A stretch of DNA of 64,000 nucleotides from Girardinichthys multiradiatus. Its lineage: Eukaryota > Chordata > Actinopteri > Cyprinodontiformes > Goodeidae. Within the stretch, counting starts at the first letter, position 1, and each line of letters opens with the position of its first letter. The DNA is taken from assembly GCF_021462225.1 (NCBI RefSeq), contig NC_061794.1, forward strand, positions 46,271,414 to 46,335,413, in the 5' to 3' direction. Below the pieces are notes generated by a model. That model searched no databases and had not been told where the DNA came from. It saw only the letters and a program-made list of their open reading frames with translations. This document shows positions 34,026 to 45,189 of this stretch, piece after piece. The translations under genes and the position numbers were made by a program.

Positions 34026-36819
34026 TTAACTGCTGTGGCTCGTTTCCCAGTGACTTTCAACATACTGAACCATTGATACAAACAGATCCTGACCATATGA
34101 TTCAGATGGTGCAAGTGGGTTGATCATGGACAGAACAGCTTCCACTGCAGTCGGTGACAGAGGGCAGTCAATTTCTGGGACTTGAACTCCAAGGGGTTCT
34201 TCACTGACACCATCAAATGTTTCCCAGTCAGTTCCAAACAGCTCCAGGTTCTGTCAGAGAAAAAATGGAAATGACTTATAACAGCCAAACAATAATGTTT
34301 GGATTTCTCAGCGTTTTATTAAACAAACCTGAGCATCTAGTTTCACAAATAGGTTTCTGCATGTGTCCCAAGGTCCACAGCTGGTTAGGGGTGAGTCCAC
34401 CTTCAGACTTTAAAGGATGATTGTCCCATCCTTCTGTGAAAGTGTGAAGTGCATCTGCAAGCCGAGGGAGGAACACATAGTGTGCACAAAACAGATGCAA
34501 AGTGTTGGACAAATCCAGAAGGCCACTTTCCTCCAGGTTGTGAAGAACCTCATAGTAAAGATGAGTTGCACAGGTCCAGACATCTCGCCACAGACGCTCA
34601 ATTCTAAATAAGAGACAATGATGTTATGCCACTGACAAGAAATAAGAATGACAAATTTCATTTTAAGTAATAGATCTTACAAATTGGTCACTTTATGCCT
34701 GCATTGGTATTTTATCAGTCAGTCAGTCATTTTCTACCACTTATTCCATAGTGGGTCGCGGGGGAGTTGGTGCCTATCTCCAGCAGTCTATGGGCGAGAG
34801 GCAGGGTACACCCTGGACAGGTCACCAGTCCATCACAGGGCAACATACAAACAACCATGCACTCATTCATACACCTAAGGGCAATTTAGAGTTACCAATT
34901 AACCTAACAGGGATGTCTTTGGACTGTGGGAAGAAGTACCCCGCCTCTCGCCCATAGACTGCTGGAGATAGGCACCAACTCCCCCGCGACCCACTATGGA
35001 ATAAGCGGTAGAAAATGACTGACTGGCTGGTATTTTATCATAAAACATAAAATTATTACCTTTGATTGTGTAAACTTTTCCCAGCTATGAAACTGCCTCT
35101 CCGTTCCTTTTACACTGAACATGGTTTCAGCTATTGCCACATTTTCAACCCCTTCATCGCCTCTTACTCTGAAAAGACATGTAATGGTATACCAAGAAAT
35201 ATACAAACATGTCTATTGAGAAAGACATTACAAACACATATATATATTAATAAACCTACACATGCCAGAGAAGCAGATGGAGACATTCTGGACATGTATT
35301 ATTACAATACCTGTAAGGCCAACCATAGTTTTCCACTGCCCTTAGAAAGAAGGTAAGAGCGGTGCTTGATGTGTTGTTTGTTGCAGGCTCCAGGTACATA
35401 ATCTGTACAAACAGGCAAACATGTTTGCACCCAATTAGGATCAGATAACATAGAAAGAAAGAAATATAACAGTAATAGTGTACCTTTCTGGAGAACCCAT
35501 CTATTGCCCCAAAGATGATTATGTTGTACCTATCAAAAAAAAAAAATGATTAGCATCACTTTATTGATTGATTTTCAATTGAAAGCAATAATCATGTTAC
35601 AAAGAAAACAAGTTACCTAATGAGCTTATGATTTGTGTCCAAATGCACCAAGGACAAAGAATGAGGTACAGAATATATCCTTCTGACTATGTACCCAAGT
35701 TGCATCATTCTTTGTAAAACGCCAGCTGCATCGACTCTGTGCATAGACTCTTTGACCTGATCCCACTGAACTCTGTGTCCATCTGCTTGTAAACAGCCTT
35801 TAACCATCCTATATCCTGCATTTGGCAGTCTTATGTTTTATTGACCGTACAGCAATGTCAAGCTCACTGTCAGATAAGCAGCTGAATGAAGATCTTGTGG
35901 ACAATCCAAGTTCATGCATGCGTCTGAAAACAGTAGATATGCTGACTCCCAGCAAGTTTGCAATGCATAACACTGGTAGGGCCATGCCAATCAGATGGGC
36001 CAGCAGGTCTTCAGAAACTGCTAACTTGGGTCGCCCTCGTCCACTGGTCACTTCTGTGACAAGAACACAAGGTTCTGCCTGAGAAAGGGTGGCACGAATT
36101 TTTTCCTGAAGGTTTTTAAATACATTCCATAACATCCACAGGTACATCAAGAACAGTTGATGCAGATGTAAAAACAAACACCTCCTGATTTATGACGTCA
36201 TGAAAATAGTCTAAATCCAAATGTGGCCGATCTAAAACTTCATTAATTCTGGATAGAAGACGTTCCATTAAATGTCTCAGCAGTGATTCCTGCAAATATC
36301 AGAACACAAATTATACTTAATTAAGCACATATTAATATACTTGTTATTCATTTAGCTTTGCATAAGTGTGAGTAAAACGTTTTGAATTTTAAAGATATGG
36401 TTTGAATAAAGTAGAATAATCTAGCAAAGACCTTGAAAGAGTTTAAAATTGCACAAACATAAAACATAAACAAGAATTTAGTTGAACAGTGACAATCAGA
36501 AAATGAATTTACTTAACTGTGATAAAAATTGTACATTTATGTGTAAAGCAGTATGTCGTTGAAAAAAACATGTGGATGATAACTTATTTATTTAAAAATT
36601 CAAGAAGACCCAAGTAGCAGTTTCCAACTAAATAGCAGGAAAAACACCCGTTTCATACTGTGTGTATTCAGTCAGCGGTAATAAACTTATAAAGTAAAGC
36701 TGTATATTGTCTATCTACTAGATTGTTATATGATTTAAAAAATAAAACTACCAATGTTCCGAAACAATTTTAATGTAATGTTTTACCTGGCTTTGTACCG
36801 TACTTTCTTGGTCCGTCAT
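34026..36819 (-). pseudogene. DDE integrase-type transposase gene of the HECT element, with frameshifts
   Basis: Exons: 36787-36819 (shared MTDQESTVQSQ), 35617-36299, 35484-35529, 35311-35402, about 35057-35164, 34329-34603, 34026-34250 (stop TAA at 34026). A helix-turn-helix (LLGVSISTVFRRMHELGLS) precedes a retroviral-integrase-like core. The D,D,E residues fit HLDTNHKLI, VRGDEGVEN and RIERLWRDV. The family is widespread in fish and corals as 'integrase core domain' proteins; a link to the IS3EU group is possible but not shown. One-base frame breaks lie near 36130-36150, at about 35816-35820 and near 35100, and the last exon join is out of phase, so this copy is probably inactive. The gene converges on the HECT gene and starts in the opposite arm. 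Confidence 0.75.
34718..35023. mobile_element. SINE-derived snap-back (two SINE tails head to head)
   Basis: 34720-34805 and 34937-35023 are inverted copies of the SINE tail (attttctaccactt...gggcgagaggc), with part of the SINE body between them. The arms are about 85 bp and nearly perfect, so transcripts would fold into a strong hairpin. It lies in an intron of the integrase gene. Confidence 0.8.
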
Positions 36820-38913
36820 CTTAGCGCCAGTCCTGCTTCTTCTTCTTCTTCTTCTTCTTCTGCTGGTGGTGGTTCGCAACAAACTCAGAGGTGCATACCG
36901 CCACCTACTGTACATCATTGTATAACTCCACCCACTATATTCTATGTTTTAGTTTTGTATTTCATAAAAATAAGAACAATGCTTTATTTATAATACTCTT
37001 AATTTCCCCCCTGTCTCCCCTCTGTTGATAATATTCCTTTTAGACTGAATTATCTCCCATTACCCTTTTTCGTCATCCAAGGCCTAACTCTGTGCTCCAC
37101 TAACCAGCCTGATCATCTGCTCACCAGTTCTTTACTGATGAACATCTTCCTGAGCTCCAAACCTTTTTCTAACCTTAATTGTTGTTCACGCACACCTTGC
37201 TCTATTAACTCTCTCCTTCCACTTACTGTACAGTCTCGGGGTGATTTTTTTCAACTATATTTTTATCTTTCAGCTGAATTTGCATCTATGCAACAAATGT
37301 TTCATTCCAAGAATAGGAAGAAGAACCTTGAACTCTGTTCTAACTTACTTTTCATCAACAGGCTAAAATCCAGCAGCATCTAATGTAAGCCTTTCTATGG
37401 CACCCAACTCTTAAAATTTGGTGTAATCCTAATAGCTGTTATATTATTTTATCCATATTTGGAAAACTTGATGCTTGGTATGATGAAGTAACTTGTGTAA
37501 AGTTATCAAAAAGGGAGGCTGAGGTTTCATTTGACATGTTTTCCTCTTAACACTCAGTATTAGTCACCCCTGCAATGTGCCAGCGCTCTAGAACAAAAGG
37601 AGCCCTTCTGAAAACCTCAGAAAAATGGCAACATGGTATAGTTGGGATTGAAACAGGTTTCCTGTAAACAGAATAGAAACTGGAAGTCACGTTTCTTATT
37701 TTACCTTGGCATTTGGTCACTTTATCGTGTCAAATGATACAAGAACAAAGATTTGCATTAGGCATGCACAATATATCACCATTAACGTCGGTATCAGCCG
37801 ATGTCAGTTAAATTGTAACATATTGGTATTGGTCTGATAAGTAAAATTGGGCCGCCATTAACAACCGATGTTTATTTCCATCTTACAGACAGTTGTGTGG
37901 CCATGTGGTCTTTGTTTGGTCATGTGACGGTGATAGTGATGCAGGATTGTGGGGTGTTTAACTGAGGCAGAGAAGCAATTTTAGTGGTGTGGTTGTTTCT
38001 TTACAATGTTGTTGTGGAATTTTCTTATCAAAGTGGGTAGAAGTTGACTCACAAGAAGAGAAAAATCCGGACTTTGTCTTAATAAGTTTTATTCAAAGGC
38101 ATTCAGCGTTTGAATGACTCTGTCACCAAGCAAGTCAGTTGAACAGAGTCCCGAACGCTATTTTCACACAATATTTATACCAGAACAAGACAGTGTTATC
38201 TCAACTGCAAAGAGTCTATGTTTTATGACCCAAACCCTTCTTGAGTTCAAAGGTGACAAGGTTATCTAGGAACAGACCTAACTGCCCTTCCTGACATTGT
38301 CCTAAAAGATGGGTCTGAACCATTAAACTTCTGATAATGGCTTTTACAGCTTCTTCCTCTAACACAGATGTTCTGAGGAGTAAGATAAAAAAGGTCATAC
38401 ACTGTGAAATGCTTACTGCAAGAATTTCCATCACAATGTCGAAAGGGTAGGGAGATATATATTGAAGTTACATGTACCTCTCCACCATGGGCTAGACCAA
38501 AGAGCTGTCCAAGGACACCAGGGAAAACTGTGGAGAAACCTAACCCTAACCATGCGCAAGGCTGGGATGGGCTACAGGACAGTAGGCAAGCAGCTTAGTC
38601 AAAAGGCAACAACTGTTGGCTCAATTATTAGAAAACGGAAGAAACTCTGCCAATTGCTCTTCAACTGGAACCCCATGCAAGATCTCACCTCATGGAGAAT
38701 CAATGATCCTCAGAAAGGTGAGGGATCAGCCCAGAACTACATGGGGCAACCTAGTCAATGACCTGAAGAGAGCTGGGACCACAGTCTCAAAGACGGCTAT
38801 TGGTAACACACTACCTGTCATGGATTAAATTCCTGCAGCTCAGGATTTTAATCCATGACGGCATAGTGTGTCCAGGCCTGTCTCAAGGTTTCCTATGACT
38901 ACCTCAATGATCC
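36514..38913. repeat. right inverted arm of the HECT/integrase element
   Basis: Reverse complement of 22821-25209. It contains intron-1 sequence, the shared exon 1 (36787-36819, minus), the arm promoter block, unassigned arm sequence, the solo LTR (38010-38435) and the start of a Tc1-like remnant. On the inner side, the identity stops at 36514, inside intron 1. On the outer side, it stops at 38913, where the right copy of the Tc1 remnant continues but the left does not. Confidence 0.9.
38010..38435. mobile_element. solo LTR in the right arm, same as 23300-23725
   Basis: Same 426-bp length, reverse orientation, flanked by ATGT on both sides (38006-38009 and 38436-38439), the complement of the ACAT flanks on the left. 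It was therefore already inserted when the arm was duplicated or converted. Confidence 0.75.
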
Positions 38914-39321
38914 AGAGGAGGCATGGGAGAAGGTCATGTGGTCAGATGAGGCTAAAGTCAAACTTTTTGTTATAAACTACACTCGCCGTGTTTGGAGGAA
39001 GAAGAAGGATGAGTACAATCCTAAGAATACCATCCCTACTGTAAAGCACGGGGGTGGAAGCATCAGCATGCCTTTGGGGATGCTTTTCTGCAAAGGGGGG
39101 TGGACCATATTGAGGGGAGGATGGATGGGGCAATGTATTGCAAGATTTTGGGCAACAACCTCCTTCCCTCAGTAAGAGCATTGAAGATAGGTCGTGACTG
39201 GGTCTTCCAGCATGACAATGACCCAGAGCACACATTGGGGCTCTATTGAACATAGAGCACCTAAAAACCTCATGGTGCTTTTGTACTTGCACTGTTCCAA
39301 GTCACAAAAATTAAAGAGAAG
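38440..39321 (+). pseudogene. Tc1-like transposase remnant, right flank
   Basis: Plus-strand fragments appear in order: [35 protein letters not shown], a gap filled by an unrelated 60-bp palindrome (38793-38870), [40 protein letters not shown] and [13 protein letters not shown]. The order matches a Tc1 transposase, with frame breaks throughout. It ends at the LTR insertion. Confidence 0.75.
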
Positions 39322-40016
39322 TGTTGGGACTTGGGAGTGTTATACTGTGCTTGTCCACCAAAGGTCTTCGTGGAGCCACTGCTGACTCTACTACAGGTGT
39401 TCCTGATCGTTGGCTGATTGTGTGTACCTGGTAGGAGTATTTAGGAGCCAGCCACCAGGCCTTCGTTGCCTGAGTGTTTTGCCCATGTGGTAATCACCAA
39501 GCCAGAGTAATTTTGCCAGTCTGACCAGAGCTTCTGCTAACCTTGTTTTGTTTCTCTGCTTCCTGCTAGTACCTGTGAGGTGTGGGCGGTTTCCTCTCAA
39601 CCTGCACCTGGACATCCAGAACCTCTTTCAAACAGTTTGTGATTTTTGGACTATCACCACTAGACTGTGGTTTGGCTCCTGGATTTCCCAAGTTCCTATC
39701 AATGTGTGAACTCAGACCTGCTGTCCTACCGTTCTTTATTGGACTACCTGACTCCCAAGCCCGATGGTAAAAGACCTCCCCGGAGTTTTCTGCCTGTGAC
39801 TCATGTAAGCTAGACTTTCTGGATTTTGTGGATTTATTTCTATGAAGCCAGTACTAACCAGTACCTCTCTCTTTAGTAAATCCGAGAAGTCTGAAGTACC
39901 AGCCTGAGCACTCTCGACCGGGTTCCGGTGTGACAAGTATTACTGACTGTAAATAAAACCTTGAATCTTTACTGGTTCTCTGCATGTGGGTCAAACTAAT
40001 TCCTAACGAGATGACA
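39322..40016 (+). mobile_element. solo LTR, 695 bp, 5-bp target duplication AGAAG
   Basis: Begins TGTTGGGACTTGGG and ends AACGAGATGACA, with AGAAG on both sides (39317-39321 and 40017-40021). AATAAA at about 39952 lies near the 3' end. No internal coding region remains. A 5-bp duplication is typical of Gypsy-type elements, but the class is not proven. Confidence 0.85.
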
Positions 40017-40021
40017 AGAAG

Positions 40022-41220
40022 ACCAAAAACGTTTGTAATTCTAACTTGGAATGCTGGGGTCCTTCAACCAACTCCGAGTTCAGATTAAATATGATTGTCA
40101 TGCATATTAAACACAGTGCGATTTACAGGAATCCTCTGTTTACATCAACTTTTATCGTTTTTTGTCTAATCAAAGAGTCTGACTAATGACTGCCTTGTTT
40201 GAAGCCTGTGACTGAAGATTACCTTTTAAATTTAAACTTAGATTTGGATTTAAATGTGTCTTCAGATCTGTATTTTATAATTTGTTCTTTTTATGCAATG
40301 CTTTTAAGTGTTTGAAATCCTGTTCTCCTTGAAGCAAATCTATTTTAAAGGTCTTTTTTCTGTCCTGTAAAGCACTTTGCCTTGTGTATCAATTATGTGA
40401 TATCAGTTGCAATATATACCTCTTTTCTTCGGTCTTCTTTGTCTCATCTGTGCCTTCATCACTCAGGGACATTTAGGATTTAGGGCAACATCATCTGTGT
40501 CCTTTGTGATCATCTGCTGCCATGAGACACTGTCCAACTGGCTAAATATTACACTACCATTTAAATTACAAGTTCAAAACACATGGAATATTGGAGGCAA
40601 CCATTATTGCACTGCAAACAGTCCTTTGCTTTATGAATACTGCACATACTGATATTGCAATTTCGATATATACGTGATAGATTTTGCAGCCTTATTAAGA
40701 ATGGTCGACCATGCCTAACTAAACCAATAGCACTCATATTACTGTGCAATTACTATTTATATGTCACTATAATGGAGGGAAATGTGTTGTTGTATTGCTT
40801 TTCGGACCGTCTGACCACATTTAACAAATCCTTCTGGTTCTGTGACTTCCAACTAGAACAAGTCCAATTTATTTGCTCCATCATTCCTAAAAGAACTCAG
40901 AATAAGAATGAACAACTCAAAATGCCAACTTCTGTGAGAATTCTGGTCCATTTAACTTGTCTTGGAAGTTGAAGCTTAGACTTGGGACTAATGTAACTCC
41001 TGGTTGAGTGTAATCTAGTTACAAGTAGAAAAAAAACAATGTTTTTTTGTTGTGATGCTGCCACTTATTAGCAATACAGGATAACAATAATTGGTTTATC
41101 TCCTTTCTTCAAACCCTAAAGGAATCTGTTAGCAAATGGTTTTACACTATCTTGTCTATGCCTGCAACTTTCCCGTTTTACATGTGCCACAGTCACAGTG
41201 AACTAAAGGCTTCTCTGTGA
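40022..41220. other. intergenic, nothing recognised
   Basis: AT-rich sequence with no convincing exon, RNA gene or element end. Confidence 0.4.
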
Positions 41221-41226
41221 CCTCTG

Positions 41227-41710
41227 GCTTTTCCAGAGTTTGGGCTTCTGGGGAAGTGTTATTGGTATTTTCCAAATAGGAACTCTGAAATCTCACTTTC
41301 AAGTAATCGACCATCAGAGAGCGTTTTTGTTTTATTTTCAACATGGAACGCAGAAATTCCGACTTCAGAATACGAATCAAATGCACCGTCAAGAAGCGTT
41401 CTTCTTGGATTCCTTATTGGGAACATGGAAAATCTTTCTAGTGTATTAAATTTGTTACTACCTGAAACACTGGTTCCTATTCCATCAGCATTGTCTTTCT
41501 ACTTTAATGGCAGATGCAGTCTTGATTTAATAGCATATAATAATATATGGTACGCCTGAAATGCCGAGACAGGACAGGAAAAGGAACCAAGGCACAAAGA
41601 AAACAAACCATTTGAATTGGTTTCTTTCCTGCTCGGAACTCTGAAATTCTGACTTCTGAGTTCAAATCGATTACAGCTTCGCTCTGCGTTCTTATTTTAT
41701 TTTCAATCTA
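41227..41710. repeat. two diverged copies of a short unclassified repeat
   Basis: 41276-41345 and 41633-41707 share the phrases 'ggaactctgaaat' and 'cgttctt/tttttgttttattttcaa' in the same order. Similar wording ('catgttggattt', 'ttcaggggattt') recurs at 43199-43330 and 43986-44040. Possibly a decayed MITE family; ends were not defined. Confidence 0.35.
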
Positions 41711-41999
41711 TCCCATTGGAGCTCTGCCTTGCCAGCTCAAATAAAATGCACCACAACAACAAGCTGCCGGTGTCTTTCTGCAAAATAACGTATGTTTCAC
41801 ACACACTTTTGTTTTTCCTGCTCACAAATACAACTTATTTTACATTGAGACACAACTGTGGATGAATATACAATTTAACTAACCAGAGCACCCAGGGCCA
41901 AGCTTGGTCCTTCTCCTTCCACCATGTGGTGGTGGGGCGTACTGGCCTGAGGAGGTGGGCGCATGGGAGGAAGTTGCACTCTGCCAGACTCCTTGTTTT

Positions 42000-42760
42000 T
42001 CAATTCATATCACGCTGAAGCCACGCGATAGTTTGTCGTCACAACCTTACAATGACCCCTTCCTTCATGATTGTATCAGACGCTTCCGCCAAGCAGACAC
42101 TTCCACGGGCGTCTCATTTCTCACCGTGCGCACGCGCCGTGACGGTCACGGGCACCAACGCACGTGCCGCGGTCTGTTATGATAAAACAGGTCGAGACGT
42201 CTAACCCCAACCTGGCGGAGAAATGACCACAACAATGACGTAAACAAAGCAGTAGAAACGAGAAGACTCAAACCAGCAGCAGTTTCAGTCACTGAGTGCT
42301 TCACTTCTTTCCACAGGACCGGACTAATGAATGAAATAAGAGGAGCTGGGTGGTAATTATGCAGCATATAAGCAGACATTTGTAGACCGCTACTACGTAC
42401 CGTGTGGGCGCTGGAAACGGAGCATCCTTCCCGGTCCGCTCTGCTGGGTCTCGGCTCCGTCCTGCAGACCCTCTGCTCTGCTGCCCTCCTGCCTAAAACT
42501 GAGCGTCTGTTATGACACCATGTGTGCACCAAGCATGTACACTGGTGGATCCGCCCCGTCCACTGCCACGGAAGCAGTGCTTTAACAATGACTATCCTCC
42601 TCCATCCAGTCTCACGGTCTGCTCCTTGAAACCTGCCCTCCAGACTTAACTTCCTCCCTCCCTCTTTCTCCACCAGGGACGGACGCACACAGTCAGTGAA
42701 CATCATGTCCCAACCCTCTGGCATCCTCTGTTCTTGAGCATTTCTGTTCGCTCAGCCTGG
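42000..42760. other. CpG-rich segment without a recognised gene
   Basis: Clearly richer in G, C and CpG than its surroundings, with a catataa box-like word at about 42365. A 192-codon minus frame (42146-42724) covers it, but has no recognisable motif and is what GC-rich sequence tends to leave open. It could be a relic promoter, an LTR remnant or an untranslated first exon. Confidence 0.3.
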
Positions 42761-44204
42761 ACCATCTCTACACACCTTCAGACGTCTATGGAGACCGTGC
42801 TTCAACAGTCAGGGTTGTTTTGGTGCGCACATTAGTTAGGTGGTTATAACATACGTTTTAAATCTGGATGAGGCTGAAACTCTCCACCATCCGCCATCAG
42901 ATCAAAGGTGAAACGTCTACAAAAAATAAAAAATTCATTACCTCGTATGCAGACATTTAGGGTTTACCTACAAAAACAAAAAATAATAATAATTTCTGAG
43001 AATCATTTAGATTTCTGTGTCCATCCAAGTGAATACAATATGTCTCTGAACTTTATGCATTCAGACACTGTAGGAACTTATTTGTCTACAAAGGCTGGAC
43101 AATAATATATTTAGGGACTAACTGAATGAGATGGAAACGGTCAGAAGTGCGAATGAGCAGTTTGTTACTGCTGTCATTACCTTTAATTTGTGGAGCAGCC
43201 ATGTTGGATTTCAGTGTTCAATTGAAAGCTTCAAGTTTTAATGTTGGAATTCCTACTTCAGGGGATTTTTCAGTTGATTTTTACAAGCAGGGAATTTGGA
43301 CTTCTGAAAGCAAACAAGATACATCGTATGCAGATTTCTGACAGGTTTTCAATATTGCAACTGGAACAAAGATTGGGTATGCCTCAGTTCAAGTTCTGGT
43401 TGAAGGTTCTGTATAAGAACTGTGGAAATCACCACCATTAATTCAGGAACTCTACTGACACGGACACCATTTTTTGACAACACGAAGTACTTTCAGTTTT
43501 TGAATCTCACAAGGGTCAGAGTACTGGCTGGAATTTTTAAATTTGGAAAAATATAAAGGATTGCGTCCTGAAATCTAATGTGAAAAATCCAAGCTGTTTC
43601 ACCAGTCACAGCCAAAAAAATTCCAATATGGCTACCTTGCATGTAAAATGTAGCTTCACTGATAAACTATTGACTTGCTCTTTTGTCGGCTTGTTGCTCA
43701 CTAAAACTGACTAAAGCTAGCTACTGTACATTCAGTTTGAACATGTATGGGAAGATTTCACACTCAGCTTCATTGTGTTGCAGCTGGATGTCAGCAAAGC
43801 AGTCAGTTCTGCTAACAAATATCAGCGAAACAAGGTGAAAACAATACCTTTTTAATGTGTTCAAGCGCTGAAGCAACATACTCTGTATAAAGGGTTCTAC
43901 ATTATAGTGATTGGTGGTTAATTTAACGAGATTCAAACCATAACAAGTGTAAATAAATAGTCATCATAACCTAAACATGGCAGCCATGTTGGATTTTGAG
44001 GTCAGGGCTGATTTCAGGGGACTTTCCATTTGATTTTGTTTCACCCTGTAACTTCTGCTTACAAATTAGTAGCAAATCCTGCTGATTCTCCAAATTCCAA
44101 CTGAAATGCTTTAAGTTGGGTGTGACCCCATTCTGAGACCTGAGTTTCAACCTCCAAAGCAATAAAACACAGCAAGACTCCACTTGTCTATCTGTTGGGT
44201 ATTT

Positions 44205-44515
44205 TCTAAACCCACTTACTCCTTCCAGGGCAGCTGGGGGCTGGTGCCTAACTCCAGCAGTCAGTGGGTGAGAGAAGGGCTACACCCTGGACAGATCACC
44301 AGTCCATCACAAGATAACTAGAGACACACACACAGGATAGACAACCATGCACACCTACAGGCAATTTGAGTAACTAATTATCCCAACATGCATGTTATTT
44401 TTTGCATTCTTCCTGGAGTACCCTGAGAGAATCTATGCATACACAGGGGAAATATGAGACACACAGAACCCAGGAACTTCTTGCTGTGAGGCAACTGTTA
44501 CACCATACAGCGCTT
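44205..44515 (-). mobile_element. old copy of the tRNA-derived SINE
   Basis: Reverse orientation: the tail (cctaactccagcagtcagtgggtgagag), the middle (taccctggacagatcaccagtcc) and the worn head near 44480-44515 match the SINE at 56782-57137 with many changes. Confidence 0.6.
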
Positions 44516-44677
44516 CACAGATCCCTTTTCCATTAATGACCCCATATGACAGCCACTCAGACTCAAACAGCAGGAAAAGGCATGGTTCAGTTTATGCGTT
44601 GTCCATGTTTATTTATTAGTTGACAGTCTGAGGTTAGTTTGCCAGCTTACAGTATAGCACACAATGCAACAAGCAAG

Positions 44678-44887
44678 TTAGTTAGCACATCTCAGTAATG
44701 TAGAACATTCTCCTTTTGCCATCACATATCCTGTCAGACTGAGTTTGTCTGGTACAGTCGGAGCCCCGGTGAGCAGCTCCTGCAGTGCAGATCTTCTGAT
44801 CCTGGAGAAAACCATCAGAAAGAGCCATCCGACCAGTTCCCTGAGCTGGTTTATCAGGAAAGCTCGGCACATCTCAGCCAAGTCCAT
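44678..44887 (-). CDS. possible small ORF (69 codons), unknown
   Basis: Starts MDLAEMCRAFLINQLRELVG and contains a hydrophobic stretch (LVGWLFLMVF) followed by basic residues (SRIRR), so it could be a small membrane peptide. A minus-strand AATAAATAAA lies about 65 nt after the stop (44609-44618). No family was recognised, no splice context is visible, and the overlapping +1 frame is also open, so chance is a serious alternative. Confidence 0.2.
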   Translation of the reverse strand: MDLAEMCRAFLINQLRELVGWLFLMVFSRIRRSALQELLTGAPTVPDKLSLTGYVMAKGECSTLLRCAN

Positions 44888-45189
44888 TTAAAACTCTCTG
44901 CTCTGGCATGTTTGTATGAATGTCACCTTATGTCACATGATGTTTTAATAATCTGTATTTCTGCTGCATATCTAAGCACTAGAAGGAAACAGGAAGAGGG
45001 TCGAACTCTATGATTCTACTCTTCTAAAGGAGCTTTGAGATACTAAGTGACACGAGAGGAAAAGTCAACAGCAGTCGACGTGGGGTGGGAGGTCTGTAGG
45101 TTACAAATGCTCAAAATCAAACACGTCAATAGATAACAACAATTTGGTTATTTTATAAAAGAAGCTGTATAAAGTAAAAAAAGACAATC

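Noticed and set aside
42146..42724. 192-codon minus-strand frame
   Set aside because: No known motif, no splice context, and it lies in a CpG-rich patch where stops are rare.
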